NCBI RefSeq assembly: GCF_002499975.2
Contig: NZ_CP052766.1
Coordinates: 3,720,001-3,784,000, forward strand
Length of the DNA: 64,000 nt
Direction of reading: 5' to 3'
Source: Alteromonas pelagimontana
Lineage (GTDB): Bacteria; Pseudomonadota; Gammaproteobacteria; Enterobacterales; Alteromonadaceae
Position 1 is the stretch's first letter; every line of letters begins with the position of its first letter. The notes beneath the pieces were generated by a model. That model was not told where the DNA came from. It did not search any database and saw nothing but the letters and a program-made list of their open reading frames with translations. The position numbers and the translations under genes are program-made. Positions 35,536-45,750 of the stretch are shown piece by piece.

Positions 35536-37308
35536 TTATAGTTTTGTCGGTGGGGTTATTTCTTCTGGTGCTTCAACAGCCTGACCATTGCATTCGTCCG
35601 CACCGTTAAACTTACTTGCTGCATTTGTCGCGGAGGCAATAATCGGATTATTGCCACTCAGTAAGTCGTGCAAGGAGCCGGATTGCTTGTCTACCATGCC
35701 CAAATCTCTAAGCATGGCGTCAATCATAGGGGCGTTCGCACGATAGTTAAGGGCCGCAGTGGTGACTTGATCAGCAATGCTGCCGGTATGAGTTACAGAA
35801 GATGAAGCGCCAGACGCACTGTGTCCATACCCTTGAAGGATCTTGATCCCTTCAATATTTTCCAGCGGCTTAACAGCACTGGCGATAATTTCAGGAAGAA
35901 CCTTTAAAATTGCCAAGGATTTCTGTAAGTCGATTTGTTCATCTTTGAGTGTATTCTCTGCTTCGTACAGCGCCTGTTTACCGGCGGCTTCAACCGCAAG
36001 AACTTTTTCATCCGCTTCGGCTTGTAATATTTTTGCATCTGCAGAAGCTTTGGCTTCCGTAAGAATGGCTTCTGCGGTACTGCATGCTGCTTCTTTTTTC
36101 GCTTGAGCTTCCACTGTTATTCCAACAGCTTCGCGTTCAGCTTCTTTGCGCGCATCAATAACTTCAATTTCTTTGCGCCGATGGGCTTCGGCAACCTGAC
36201 GCGCGGTAATAACAGCTTCTTCCTTTTCAACTTTGCTTTTTTCTGCTTCCGCCGCTTTCGCGCGGGCTGCTGATTCTTCTTCTGATTTTCCGGCAACCGT
36301 TATTTGCTTTATTTGTTCAGCAACTTCGACTTCCTGCTGTTGGCGAATACGGGCTTGTTCCAGAGCCTGGCGTTTTGCTATTTCCTGCGTTTCTATTTCA
36401 CGGGATTTCTCAATTTCCGCCGCTTCGATGGCACGTTCTCTTACAATACCGGCTTCTCTTTCTTCCCGCTCTTTTTGTTCTCGCTGTTTGGCTATCTCAG
36501 CTTTTTGTTCCTGACGCTTGAAGGCCAATACCTGTTGCTGTAATAACCGAGCTTCTTCTTCATCGCGTTTTATTTCCAGTGACTGTTTTTCCGCTTCAAG
36601 ATTCCGCTGCTCAATTTTAATACGATTTTCCTGCTGAATATCATTGGTTTCTTTGCGCTTTTCTTCAATAATTTTCGCCAGTCGCGCACGCCCTTCGGCG
36701 TCGAACGCGTTATTTTCATTAAAAAACTGCAGGTCTGTCTGATCGAAGCCGGTCAAGCTCACCGACTCCAGTTCTAAGCCATTTTTCTCAAGGTCGTTGG
36801 CGACGCTTTGCTGAACCTTCTGGACGAAATCAGCACGTTGTTCATGCATTTCTGTCATGGTCATTTCGGCAGCAACAGCTCGCAGCACATCAACAAACTT
36901 TGATTCCATCAGCTTTTTAACTTCTTCCGCTCGAGTGGTGCGTGTTCCGAGGGTCTGTGCTGCCATAGAAATACCGCTTGCATTGGGAGCGACACGAAGA
37001 TAGAAATCCGCTTTTACATCAACCCGCATCCTGTCTTTGGTAATAAGCGCATCTTTTTGCGTTTTTTCCACCTCAATTCGTAGTGTATTCATGTTGACAG
37101 GAATAATCTCGTGAACCACCGGGAGCACAATGGCGCCGCCGTCTTTTATCACTTTTTCACCGCCGAGGCCGGTGCGCACAAACGCTGTTTCCTTAGTCGC
37201 CCGGGTATAAAGTTTGGCGAAAATTAAACCAATTGCTAGCAGCGAAATAACGATAATCCCCGTGACTACCAGCATAAAAGATAAATTACTACTTGAGAGC
37301 TGTTCCAT
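35536..37308 (-). CDS. yqiK: Flotillin family protein YqiK-like
   Basis: A 590-residue membrane protein with one N-terminal transmembrane helix (about 10-31), an SPFH/band 7 domain (40-200; TGLGGEKVIKDGGAIVLPVVH), then a very long charged Glu/Ala/Lys/Arg coiled coil (200-470), and a C-terminal flotillin-type tail. YqiK/flotillins organise membrane microdomains. The ATG has AAGGAT upstream. It follows the NfeD-like YqiJ gene by 17 bases; the YqiJ/YqiK pair is a recurrent unit thought to act together at the membrane. Confidence 0.9.
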   Translation of the reverse strand: MEQLSSSNLSFMLVVTGIIVISLLAIGLIFAKLYTRATKETAFVRTGLGGEKVIKDGGAIVLPVVHEIIPVNMNTLRIEVEKTQKDALITKDRMRVDVKADFYLRVAPNASGISMAAQTLGTRTTRAEEVKKLMESKFVDVLRAVAAEMTMTEMHEQRADFVQKVQQSVANDLEKNGLELESVSLTGFDQTDLQFFNENNAFDAEGRARLAKIIEEKRKETNDIQQENRIKIEQRNLEAEKQSLEIKRDEEEARLLQQQVLAFKRQEQKAEIAKQREQKEREEREAGIVRERAIEAAEIEKSREIETQEIAKRQALEQARIRQQQEVEVAEQIKQITVAGKSEEESAARAKAAEAEKSKVEKEEAVITARQVAEAHRRKEIEVIDARKEAEREAVGITVEAQAKKEAACSTAEAILTEAKASADAKILQAEADEKVLAVEAAGKQALYEAENTLKDEQIDLQKSLAILKVLPEIIASAVKPLENIEGIKILQGYGHSASGASSSVTHTGSIADQVTTAALNYRANAPMIDAMLRDLGMVDKQSGSLHDLLSGNNPIIASATNAASKFNGADECNGQAVEAPEEITPPTKL

Positions 37309-37325
37309 GTTCGATCCTTGTTTAA

Positions 37326-37958
37326 CTATTTGTAACGCGTGGCAAGCCAGCCGCGCAGTCCTTTTTTTACTAAAATAATTTTTTCACCCTGGCTAAAAAC
37401 TTCCTGAGCTTCAAACGGTTCAACCAGTACATAATGTGCCTGAGCATACTTGTCTACAAATTTTGCTTCTGCAGGGCTGCCAGGGCGGGCGGTTCCAATG
37501 GTAATTTTGGCAATTGCACCGAAATACTCGTCATCTGAAATGGCAGAGGTTTCGTTTTTAGGTAAAAGCGGAGCTATCCTTTTGCCTATACCACCAGTAA
37601 GAATGAGCGCCGAAACAGAAGCCACAGGTAAAGATAAAAGGGCGGGAATCAGGCTTTGAAAAAATTGTTCGTAGAGATAATTAAGAAGATAGCCGGTAAG
37701 GCCAAACAGCGTAAGAAAGATGATAACCCAAATCATCAGAGGGAGTTTGTCGAGGCTCAGCCAATTTGCAAAGGCTGTGGGGTGACCAACATCAATGTCA
37801 GTATCCGAAGTAAGCTCATACCCGGGTATATCGTCGAAAACACCTAACAAGCTGGCGCCGAATAACAAGCCAATGCATTCGACAACAAACAGTACAACCA
37901 CAACGCCTATTGCCACGCTGAACCAGAAGTTGGCATCGCTGAGCAGAAAAGAAAACAT
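37326..37958 (-). CDS. yqiJ: YqiJ-like NfeD/OB-fold membrane protein
   Basis: A 210-residue protein: hydrophobic helices at about 8-35 and 70-100, a third near 105-125, and a C-terminal OB-fold domain (about 145-205; GAIAKITIGTARPGSPAEAK, HYVLVEPFEAQEVFSQGEKI). It resembles E. coli YqiJ and is the partner of the downstream flotillin. The third in-frame ATG (37958) is chosen because AAGGATGG is correctly spaced before it; the earlier ATGs are not. Confidence 0.85.
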   Translation of the reverse strand: MFSFLLSDANFWFSVAIGVVVVLFVVECIGLLFGASLLGVFDDIPGYELTSDTDIDVGHPTAFANWLSLDKLPLMIWVIIFLTLFGLTGYLLNYLYEQFFQSLIPALLSLPVASVSALILTGGIGKRIAPLLPKNETSAISDDEYFGAIAKITIGTARPGSPAEAKFVDKYAQAHYVLVEPFEAQEVFSQGEKIILVKKGLRGWLATRYK

Positions 37959-38147
37959 AATCACCATCCTTGATGAAAACAATATGTTGAAAAGGTTATA
38001 TCATAAATTAAACGTAAAACCAGCAGATGCTTTAGAAATTCGTATCAATTCTGCGTTAAATGAGCACACACCGAAGCAAATACAGCTTAGGACAAAATTT
38101 TCCGCAGATTTTTTCCGATCAAATTCGACATCGAAGAATGGCAGGCT

Positions 38148-38882
38148 CTATTGCTTAAAACAAAAACTTCTTTTTTCCAGCTCAACATCTGAGGCGCTGA
38201 CGCGCAATACAGAGCCTTGTTCATACCAGTCTCCAAGCACGATTCGCGTCGCTGATTTTCCATTTACCACTAATGAATGGATATTAGGGCGGTGGGTGTG
38301 ACCGTGTATTAACTGCCGCACCTGATAGTGTTCCATTACTTTTACGATTTCATCTGGCGTAACATCCATAATTTCAGCTTTCAAATGTTTTTGGTTTTCG
38401 ACGCTTTCTTTTCGACCGTTTTCCGCCACTCGCTGGCGCACCCATAGTGGCAAGGCAAGCATTAGCCTGGGCCACCACCATCCCCGGGATTTACGGCGAA
38501 ATTTTTGATAAGCAAGATCCCGGGTACATAATTCATCACCATGGGTAATCAAGGTGGGTTGCCCATAAAGATCGATGACTTTTTGCTCTGGCAAAATAAT
38601 AATTCCTGCCTTATCAGCCCAGGTTTGCCTGATAGCAAAATCTCTATTGCCGTGAATAAAGTAAATCGGGATCTTCTGACTTAGTAGTTTAAACGCTTTA
38701 GCAATGCTGTTATTAAAGGGAGTGACATTATCGTCGCCAATCCACACTTCAAAGAGGTCGCCCAATACGTATAGTGCTTCAGCCTTGGGAGCGTCATGCT
38801 CTAAAAACTGCATTAGACACGCGGTGATATCGGGCCGATCAGCGCTTAAATGAAGATCAGCAATAAAGTAGGTAAATGGCAT
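38148..38882 (-). CDS. lpxH: UDP-2,3-diacylglucosamine diphosphatase LpxH
   Basis: A 244-residue metallophosphoesterase that cleaves UDP-2,3-diacylglucosamine to lipid X in lipid A synthesis. Manganese ligands are seen in ADLHLS (Asp9, His11), LGDLFEVWIGDD, HGNRDF, THGDELC and the C-terminal HGHTHRP. Length (240 in E. coli) and position next to ppiB and cysS agree. The family tends to contain a bulky Arg/Trp-rich insertion, RRKSRGWWWPRLML here. Confidence 0.96.
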   Translation of the reverse strand: MPFTYFIADLHLSADRPDITACLMQFLEHDAPKAEALYVLGDLFEVWIGDDNVTPFNNSIAKAFKLLSQKIPIYFIHGNRDFAIRQTWADKAGIIILPEQKVIDLYGQPTLITHGDELCTRDLAYQKFRRKSRGWWWPRLMLALPLWVRQRVAENGRKESVENQKHLKAEIMDVTPDEIVKVMEHYQVRQLIHGHTHRPNIHSLVVNGKSATRIVLGDWYEQGSVLRVSASDVELEKRSFCFKQ

Positions 38883-38945
38883 GAATAAACTGACTGGCTA
38901 GGTAAGGGACGGGCACAGCAAGCCGTACCCATATATGACGACCAA

Positions 38946-39443
38946 TTACGCTTCGGTAATCACAGCTTTTTCAATGATAACAGGCTCCACCGGAACATCC
39001 TGATGAAAGCCGCTGGTGCCGGTTTTTACGTTCTTGATTTTTTCTACTACGTCCATACCCTCGGTCACTTTACCGAACGCACAATATCCCCAGCCGTTTA
39101 CAGACTCGCTGGTGAAATTTAGAAAGTCGTTGTCTTTAATATTTATAAAGAACTGCGCAGTAGCAGAGTGCGGATCGTTGGTACGCGCCATGGCGATAGT
39201 ACCTGCTTCATTCGCTACACCGTTATTTGCTTCGTTGGCAATAGGTGCATCGTTAGTTTTTTGTTCCATATCAGCGGTAAAACCGCCGCCTTGAATCATA
39301 AAGCCATCAATGACCCGGTGGAAAATAGTGTTGTCATAGAACCCTTTTTTTACGTAGTTCAAAAAGTTTTCGACAGTGTTCGGCGCTTTGTCAGCAAAAA
39401 GAGTTAACGTGATGTCACCATAATTGGTTTTGAGGGTTACCAT
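38946..39443 (-). CDS. ppiB: Cytoplasmic peptidyl-prolyl cis-trans isomerase B
   Basis: A 165-residue cyclophilin without signal peptide. The catalytic Arg is in [14 protein letters not shown], and the substrate pocket residues are in [18 protein letters not shown] and a Phe in the FLNFTS loop. Length equals that of E. coli PpiB (164). It catalyses cis-trans isomerisation of proline peptide bonds. It is divergent from cysS and 63 bases upstream of lpxH on the same strand, as in E. coli. Confidence 0.96.
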   Translation of the reverse strand: MVTLKTNYGDITLTLFADKAPNTVENFLNYVKKGFYDNTIFHRVIDGFMIQGGGFTADMEQKTNDAPIANEANNGVANEAGTIAMARTNDPHSATAQFFINIKDNDFLNFTSESVNGWGYCAFGKVTEGMDVVEKIKNVKTGTSGFHQDVPVEPVIIEKAVITEA

Positions 39444-39605
39444 GATATTTTCCTTATTAATGGGATAAGTTACCTAACGGCTAATGGTAGCTCATTTCAA
39501 TATTGAGTTAAATTAGCCCAAGGCATAAATCGCTATAAAGACCTGTGACTGGCGCTTTTACAGTGCTAAAATCCGTCCCCACTTTTATCTTAAGGAATAA
39601 CGCCA

Positions 39606-40982
39606 ATGCTACACCTTTACAATACCCGAACCCGAGAAAAAGCGAAATTTGTACCGCTGGAAGAAGGGAAGGTGGGCTTGTATGTGTGTGGAATTACCGT
39701 TTATGACTTAAGTCACATGGGTCATGCGAGAACCTACCTCAGTTTTGATGTACTGGTTCGTTACCTTAAACATCTGGGGTACGATGTGAATTACGTTCGC
39801 AATATTACCGATGTGGATGACAAAATCATCGCCCGTGCAAAAGAGAATAACGAGACCATGGCGCAACTTACCACACGCACCATTGGAATGATGCACGAAG
39901 ACTTTGCTGCAATTGGGCTGTTGGAACCTGATATTGAGCCCAGAGTTACTACTCACATAGATGAAATCATTGATGTGATATCCAAGCTAATCGACAAAAA
40001 ATTCGCGTATCAGGCCAGCAGCGGTGATGTGTTGTTTGATGTGAGTACTTATGAAGACTATGGCAAATTGAGCAAACAGGATTTGTCGCAACTTAATGCA
40101 GGTGCTCGCGTAGACGTTGCCGGTGGCAAAGAAGATCCTTTGGATTTTGTGCTGTGGAAAACCGCTAAACCCGGTGAACCTGCTTGGACATCTCCATGGG
40201 GAGAAGGGCGTCCGGGATGGCACATTGAATGTTCTGCCATGAATCATAAACATCTTGGTGCGCATTTTGATATCCATGGCGGCGGTTCCGATTTAATATT
40301 TCCGCACCACGAAAACGAAATTGCGCAGTCGTGCTGCGCCTACGACACGCCATATGTAAACGTGTGGATGCATACCGGCATGGTGCAGGTTAACGACGAA
40401 AAAATGTCTAAATCTCTGGGTAACTTTTTTACCTTGCGGGATGTATTAAAAGAACACGATCCTGAAGTATTGCGATTTTTTTTGATGTCTGCCCATTATC
40501 GCAGCCAGTTAAGTTATTCTTTAGATAATATTACGCAAGCGAAGTCGGCGTTGGAGCGTTTATATACTGCGCTTCGCGGCGTTACTGCCGACGATGAAGT
40601 AGACACTGCCTACGGTGGCTATTTAGCTCGTTTCGAATCGGCCATGAACGATGATTTAAATGTGCCTGAAGCGTATTCGGTACTATTTGACCTGGCGCGC
40701 GATTTAAACAAGCAGAAGACTGATACTGCCCAAGCGGGACGCCTGGCGGCTTTATTAAAGAAACTGGGAAACATTCTTGGTTTACTGCAACAAGATCCGG
40801 ATATATTTTTGCAAGCCGGAGCTCACGACGAGGCTGCTGAAATCGAAGCACTTATCAAGCAACGAAATGATGCCCGGGCTGCGCGAGATTGGGCGACTGC
40901 TGACAGTGCACGTGATGCTTTAACAGCAAAAGGCGTAGTACTTGAAGATGGGCCAATGGGAACGACATGGCGGCGGCAGTAG
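39606..40982 (+). CDS. cysS: Cysteinyl-tRNA synthetase
   Basis: A 458-residue class I synthetase. HIGH-type motif is [16 protein letters not shown] is [10 protein letters not shown], and zinc ligands include the Cys of [10 protein letters not shown], the Cys of HIECSAMN and HHENEIAQS. The anticodon-binding DALR-type C-terminus is complete ([20 protein letters not shown]). Length is close to E. coli CysS (461). It forms part of the lpxH-ppiB-cysS block with divergent transcription from ppiB. Confidence 0.97.
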   Translation: MLHLYNTRTREKAKFVPLEEGKVGLYVCGITVYDLSHMGHARTYLSFDVLVRYLKHLGYDVNYVRNITDVDDKIIARAKENNETMAQLTTRTIGMMHEDFAAIGLLEPDIEPRVTTHIDEIIDVISKLIDKKFAYQASSGDVLFDVSTYEDYGKLSKQDLSQLNAGARVDVAGGKEDPLDFVLWKTAKPGEPAWTSPWGEGRPGWHIECSAMNHKHLGAHFDIHGGGSDLIFPHHENEIAQSCCAYDTPYVNVWMHTGMVQVNDEKMSKSLGNFFTLRDVLKEHDPEVLRFFLMSAHYRSQLSYSLDNITQAKSALERLYTALRGVTADDEVDTAYGGYLARFESAMNDDLNVPEAYSVLFDLARDLNKQKTDTAQAGRLAALLKKLGNILGLLQQDPDIFLQAGAHDEAAEIEALIKQRNDARAARDWATADSARDALTAKGVVLEDGPMGTTWRRQ

Positions 40983-41218
40983 CCAGGCTGTATCGGCCCA
41001 GCCAGCGCCAAGTGCGCTGGTAACACTTTGTAGCGCTGTGCAACTAAATGCTCCTCGGTGGCTGGATTCTACAATTGTGACTGGTGCATAAAAAGCGCAG
41101 AACCAGAACTAGGGCGGTGGCCTCATGTAATATGGGTAGTCTGGTGTAAGGTTAAGAACAATACCGGAGACATCAGGTTGCGGCAGGCTTCATGTATTGT
41201 ACTTGTTACCATATATAC

Positions 41219-42280
41219 TCACTTCGGGTCGCCCGGTTTGTGATACATCGGCTTATGAACATCAGAAACCGGTAACGTACTTTCTCTTTCCATTAGTTCC
41301 GATTTCCAGCGCTGCTGAGAAACGTGGGATTTCATCAATTCAAGACATTCGTTAATAATCTGCAGAACTTCTCTGTCCAGCTCATTAGCCGTAGGTTTAT
41401 AATCCTTGAAGCCTGAGATAACGAAATGATCAATGCTTTTGGCATCTAAATCTGAAAGTAAGTTGATAAGTGAGGTGGTCACAATGTCTGTCACCGCAAT
41501 TTCCAGAGTGCTTTCGATTGTGCGGCCGATAATCGGCAAATAATGGAGGGTAGAAACCTGAGCATTGTTCTTGACCGCTTTTCCTATGCTTTGACGAACA
41601 TGCTGACGAATAACTTCGCCGTGATCGATGTCAGCAATGGATTCCCCAAAATGATTGAGGGCACCTGCAAGCCATTGGGTAAGCTCTGCCCGCCTTGGTG
41701 CTAATACTTGTCGATTGATATCTTCAACCAGTGGCGAACCAGCGGCTATATCTTTTTGCGCATCACACAACACTCTCACTACAATACGGTCGCTAAGCTC
41801 TTCCACAAAAACATCGTAATAAAAGGTGAAAAAGCGAAAAATGGCTGTGCGATTTAAATCGATGATCTTAAATTTGTGCAGGCGATGCAGAATAGAGAAA
41901 ATACGTAGGAAACGAAAAATTCGCGTGGCGCCCAGCGGAATTAGCCCCACCAGATCATACCAATGTAAGAATGGAAAAAAGTACCAGCGCAAATGTTCTT
42001 TTTTGATCACCGAGACGCTCCAGCGAAAGCAAAATTCGGCAAAAAATATTGTGATAAAAACCAGGTCCACCAAAATAAAATTTTTATGAACAGGCTGATA
42101 AAGTGTGATGAGGGCAGGCCAGAACCTGTCCAGTTGTGAATGGATTACATCCGTAGCGTAAAGAGCGTCGAAAATAAGCCATGCCAGATTGACTATCAGC
42201 AGTACCAGCATGACCAAATCCAGGATCAACCAGGGAGTCTCGTGACTTGCGCGTAAATTCTCCCGGTTAATTCTTAGCAT
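41219..42280 (-). CDS. Pore-less voltage-sensor-like membrane protein with a cytoplasmic domain
   Basis: A 353-residue protein with four helices and no pore. Helix 1 is about 16-38. Helix 2 (66-86) carries the F-x-x-x-x-F-F-A-E charge-transfer pattern with Glu82. Helix 3 (104-116) carries Asp109 (HWYDLVG). Helix 4 (117-137) has basic residues at every third position: Arg120, Arg123, Arg126, then His132, Arg133 and Lys136 (ATRIFRFLRIFSILHRLHKF). This is the full set of a voltage-sensing domain. Residues 150-353 are soluble with no known domain. Possible roles: a proton channel like Hv1 or a voltage-controlled regulator. The gene sits next to mltD on the same strand. Confidence 0.7.
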   Translation of the reverse strand: MLRINRENLRASHETPWLILDLVMLVLLIVNLAWLIFDALYATDVIHSQLDRFWPALITLYQPVHKNFILVDLVFITIFFAEFCFRWSVSVIKKEHLRWYFFPFLHWYDLVGLIPLGATRIFRFLRIFSILHRLHKFKIIDLNRTAIFRFFTFYYDVFVEELSDRIVVRVLCDAQKDIAAGSPLVEDINRQVLAPRRAELTQWLAGALNHFGESIADIDHGEVIRQHVRQSIGKAVKNNAQVSTLHYLPIIGRTIESTLEIAVTDIVTTSLINLLSDLDAKSIDHFVISGFKDYKPTANELDREVLQIINECLELMKSHVSQQRWKSELMERESTLPVSDVHKPMYHKPGDPK

Positions 42281-42285
42281 TGACG

Positions 42286-43989
42286 TTATCCTACGTTTTT
42301 AAGCCGCGTCACATCCACATAAAGGGTCAACTTCTGACCGGGCTGCAAATAGCGCTTATGGTTTAGGTCATTCCACTTGGCAATATCGCTGATTTTAAGG
42401 TTAAATTTATTGGCAATGCGAGAAAGCGAGTCGCCGGATTTTACTGTATAAGTGAGAGTACGCAGTATTGCATTTTGCTTTTGCGCTTCAGTCACCTGGT
42501 TTACCCAGATAACCAGCTTTTTACCGGGCAGTAATGGATCGGTAGGAGCCATGGCATTCCATTTTGCCAAATCTCGCATGTTCACTTTGTATTCGCGGCT
42601 GAGATCCCAAAAAGTATCGCCAGCAGCCACTTCGTGGATTAGCTGGTGAGCGGCACGCTCAGTATTTTGAATTGACGCAAGACGCTGATCCTGAGACAAC
42701 GGGTAAGCATCCAGCGCTTTAAGCGCTACCGGCACCATGACGTAATCGCCAATTCGAATCACATTGGAATCGAGGTTGTTTACGCGTTTTATAATATCTG
42801 CAGTGGTATGATATTGCGCAGCAAGTTTCAGCAGTGAGTCGCCACTTTTGATCTTATGCCGTACCCAATTTAACCGTTCTTTACGATCTATTTTGGCAAG
42901 TGCCTGACGAAAAGCATCGGCTTTATCTGTGGGTAAAACCAACCGGTGAGGGCCATCGGGATCAGTTGCCCAGCGGTTAAATCCAGGATTAAGCGCGCTA
43001 AAGGCTTCTAATTTCATATCTGCCAAATCCGCCGCAAAAGCAAGGTCTACCTGAGAGCCAATATCTACTGCAACAATTACGGGAACATTTTCTACTTCTG
43101 GCCAGGTAAACTTATAATGCTTCTTTCTTTTCAGAATATCAGCCAATGCAAGTAGTTTGGGTACATAGGCGCGCGTTTCCCTTGGCAAATCCAGAGACCA
43201 GAAATCGGTGGGTTTTCCTATCGCTTTATTATGTTTGATAGCTCGCTGAACCCGACCTTCGCCACTATTGTACGCGGCAAGAGCATGTAACCAGTTGCCA
43301 TCAAACATCTTATTTAAATATGTCAGGTAATCCAGCGCACCTTCAGTGGAGGCAATGACATCGCGCCGGCCGTCATACCACCAGGACTGTCGAATACCAA
43401 AACGTTTAGCGGTACTGGAAATAAACTGCCACATTCCGGCAGCCCGCCCAAACGAATAAGCGAACGGATCATAGGCACTTTCTACAATAGGAAGCAGCGC
43501 CAGTTCCAGGGGCATTTTGCGCTCTTCAAGAGTTTCAGTAATATAATAAAGAAAAGGCTTAGCACGATTGACCACCCTGGCCATATATTCAGGATGTTTT
43601 AAATACCAATTACGCTGTACGTGTACCCGCCGATCGTCGGGCATACTAAACTGAAGCTGATTACCGATGCGTACCCAGACATCATCAATCACTACCGGGG
43701 CTTCTTCAATGGCTTCGGGCTCCAATTCTACGTCGACATCTTCTTGAGGGTGTACCACCTCAATAACGCCATCTTTGGCTATTTCGCAGTCTTGTTTGTC
43801 TTCAATGGGGGTGCGACCAATTTCACACTTATCAGGCGAAGCGCCACTGTTGTTCTCATTTATGGTGTCTGATTGCTGGCTCTGCTGGGCAGCATCCACC
43901 GTGTCCTGCTGAGAATCATCCAGCGTCTGGCACCCGCTAAGTGTGAGCGACAACACAAGTGAAGATAAAATGGTCAACCGGCATTTCAT
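42286..43989 (-). CDS. mltD: Membrane-bound lytic murein transglycosylase D
   Basis: A 567-residue outer-membrane lipoprotein (lipobox LTLSGC, Cys20). After an acidic linker it has a lytic transglycosylase SLT domain (about 120-260) with the catalytic Glu in LPIVESAYDPFAYS and GRAAGMWQFISSTAKRFGI. Three LysM repeats follow (about 380-425, 455-500, 515-562; e.g. HKIKSGDSLLKLA and YTVKSGDSLSRIANKF), which bind peptidoglycan. It cleaves between MurNAc and GlcNAc, yielding anhydroMurNAc. Order mltD-gloB-yafS is as in E. coli. Confidence 0.95.
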   Translation of the reverse strand: MKCRLTILSSLVLSLTLSGCQTLDDSQQDTVDAAQQSQQSDTINENNSGASPDKCEIGRTPIEDKQDCEIAKDGVIEVVHPQEDVDVELEPEAIEEAPVVIDDVWVRIGNQLQFSMPDDRRVHVQRNWYLKHPEYMARVVNRAKPFLYYITETLEERKMPLELALLPIVESAYDPFAYSFGRAAGMWQFISSTAKRFGIRQSWWYDGRRDVIASTEGALDYLTYLNKMFDGNWLHALAAYNSGEGRVQRAIKHNKAIGKPTDFWSLDLPRETRAYVPKLLALADILKRKKHYKFTWPEVENVPVIVAVDIGSQVDLAFAADLADMKLEAFSALNPGFNRWATDPDGPHRLVLPTDKADAFRQALAKIDRKERLNWVRHKIKSGDSLLKLAAQYHTTADIIKRVNNLDSNVIRIGDYVMVPVALKALDAYPLSQDQRLASIQNTERAAHQLIHEVAAGDTFWDLSREYKVNMRDLAKWNAMAPTDPLLPGKKLVIWVNQVTEAQKQNAILRTLTYTVKSGDSLSRIANKFNLKISDIAKWNDLNHKRYLQPGQKLTLYVDVTRLKNVG

Positions 43990-44055
43990 TGCGCTAAAGC
44001 CCCGTTTTTAACTACGACAAACTTGGCATTGTACGTTTTCTAGCTGTGAAATCCA

Positions 44056-44853
44056 TTAAAACTCATCTTTCCACTTGCGTAATGATGCAAAAATACTGAC
44101 CTCATCATTAAGCGCTTGATTACTAAAAGAGTTAGCTGCTGCAACAACGTTAGGCTCATTTACGCGCAAAAAAGGATTCACTGCCTTTTGGGTTTTTATA
44201 TCCGAAGGGATGGTTGGTTTATCGTCTTTTCGCTGATTTTCTACCCCAAGCGCATAATCTTGTAGTTCCTGGTTTTCTGGTTCTACAGCCTTGGCAAAAC
44301 GAATATTAGACTGGGTATACTCGTGAGCGCAATAAACCAGTGTATCATCGGGTAAGCGCTGGAGCTTGTTTAATGAATGAAGCATTTGTGCGGCAGAGCC
44401 TTCAAATAACCGCCCACATCCTGCGGCAAACAACGTATCACCGCAAAAAACCAGCCCCTGGCCAGCGAAAGCTAGGTGATCCAAAGTGTGCCCTGGAACC
44501 TCAATAACCGAAAATTCACATTTTAAATCCGCTAAAGAAACCGTGTCACCTTGAACGACTGATTGGGTAACACCGCGAATATGTCCGCCACGAGGCCCAA
44601 TGACCGGAATATCCGGGCGCGTGGAAATGAGCTTTTCGATGCCCCCGGTATGATCATGGTGGTGATGCGTGATGAGAATCGCAGATAAGGTCAGGCTGTT
44701 TTCTCTGCAAAACGTGAGCACAGGCTGCGCCTCGCCGGGGTCGACCACAACAACATGGGTATTATTGTGTAAACACCAGATGTAGTTGTCGGAAAAAGCG
44801 CGGACAGGCGAGACGGTCACACCGTCAGGTAGTTTTCCTTGAGCAACGGTCAT
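44056..44853 (-). CDS. gloB: Hydroxyacylglutathione hydrolase (glyoxalase II)
   Basis: A 265-residue metallo-beta-lactamase-fold enzyme that hydrolyses S-D-lactoylglutathione to D-lactate and glutathione. The metal-binding THHHHDHTGG is at about 61-70, followed by PGHTLDH and FCGDTLFAAGCGRLFEG. The C-terminal glutathione-binding HEYTQSNIRFA and NPFLRV regions are intact. The ATG at 44853 is chosen; an in-frame extension to 44916 would add a hydrophobic N-terminus not found in the family. It is divergent from the yafS-like methyltransferase. Confidence 0.95.
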   Translation of the reverse strand: MTVAQGKLPDGVTVSPVRAFSDNYIWCLHNNTHVVVVDPGEAQPVLTFCRENSLTLSAILITHHHHDHTGGIEKLISTRPDIPVIGPRGGHIRGVTQSVVQGDTVSLADLKCEFSVIEVPGHTLDHLAFAGQGLVFCGDTLFAAGCGRLFEGSAAQMLHSLNKLQRLPDDTLVYCAHEYTQSNIRFAKAVEPENQELQDYALGVENQRKDDKPTIPSDIKTQKAVNPFLRVNEPNVVAAANSFSNQALNDEVSIFASLRKWKDEF

Positions 44854-44940
44854 AGCGTACCTGCTTGTGAAAAGTAATGAATAGGATACTATAGGAACTT
44901 GATAGCGTCTGCGCAACCAAATGGATCAGCCTGAAAATCA

Positions 44941-45702
44941 ATGAGATCGGCCTTTCACCATACAGAGCCTCGTTACCCTACCGACTGGACTGAGCTTCCC
45001 GCCGGGGAGGTTATCCAGCAAGCTGTGCAGGAGGTGTGTAATAGTTATAGCCAGCGTATTTTTGGTTATCATTTCGTAAAACTGGGAAATCTTAGCGCAC
45101 AAATTCAGCTGGCAAGATGTCCTGTTTCGCATCAGATTAATCAAACCCGGGTTCTGGGCGATCAAACGGGCCTGCAGGGAAAGTCTCACGAACTGCCTTA
45201 CATCGAGAACAGTATCGATGGTTTTTTGCTCGCCAACGAACTGGATTTTGCGCAGGATCCGCATCAGATATTACGTGAAGTAGACCGTTGCATTACTCAC
45301 AGCGGCTACGTGATGATAAGCGGCTTCAATCCTTTTAGTCTTACCGGAATCGGGAAGTTTTTACCGATAAATCGCGGTAACATTCTGCATGACGCCAGAT
45401 TTTTTACCAGCTCGCGCATACGGGATTGGCTACAACTCCTGGGCTTTGAGATTGTTGAGCAGCGTCAGGTACTTTTTTCCATGCTATTTTTCAAATACCG
45501 TAAAAAAGAGTTATCGGCCTTTCAGCAGTGGCTTTGTAAATACTGCCCCTGGTGCAGCTCGGTGTATGTTATTTTGGCCCGCAAACGCGTGTGGCCGATG
45601 ACGACAGTTCGTCCTAAATGGAAACTTCAGCCGCAGTTTAGCCCTCTAGGTGCGAGTATGCGCCTAAAAGCAGGTGAGGCAATACACAAAAAAGAGCAGT
45701 AA
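44941..45702 (+). CDS. yafS: YafS-like SAM-dependent methyltransferase
   Basis: A 253-residue class I methyltransferase-like protein, function unknown. The glycine-rich SAM motif is weak (FVKLGNLSAQI), typical of YafS. The downstream segment LPYIENSIDGFLLANELDFA followed by DPHQILREVDRCI is the usual Methyltransf_11 pattern around motifs II-III. It is divergent from gloB, as in E. coli, where yafS lies between gloB and rnhA; rnhA and dnaQ are absent here and metG follows convergently. Confidence 0.8.
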   Translation: MRSAFHHTEPRYPTDWTELPAGEVIQQAVQEVCNSYSQRIFGYHFVKLGNLSAQIQLARCPVSHQINQTRVLGDQTGLQGKSHELPYIENSIDGFLLANELDFAQDPHQILREVDRCITHSGYVMISGFNPFSLTGIGKFLPINRGNILHDARFFTSSRIRDWLQLLGFEIVEQRQVLFSMLFFKYRKKELSAFQQWLCKYCPWCSSVYVILARKRVWPMTTVRPKWKLQPQFSPLGASMRLKAGEAIHKKEQ

Positions 45703-45713
45703 CCTCAGGTAGC

Positions 45714-45739
45714 GTATTGCGCACCACTATGCGCAATAC
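45714..45739. terminator. Shared hairpin between yafS and metG
   Basis: GTATTGCGCA (45714-45723) and TGCGCAATAC (45730-45739) form a perfect 10-bp stem between two convergent genes. No long T tract flanks it, so a bidirectional terminator role is probable but not proven. Confidence 0.5.
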
Positions 45740-45750
45740 ACGGCCAAAAA

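Noticed and set aside
41002..41020. CCAGCGC/GCGCTGG hairpin after cysS
   Set aside because: Possible terminator, but no T tract follows; left uncalled.
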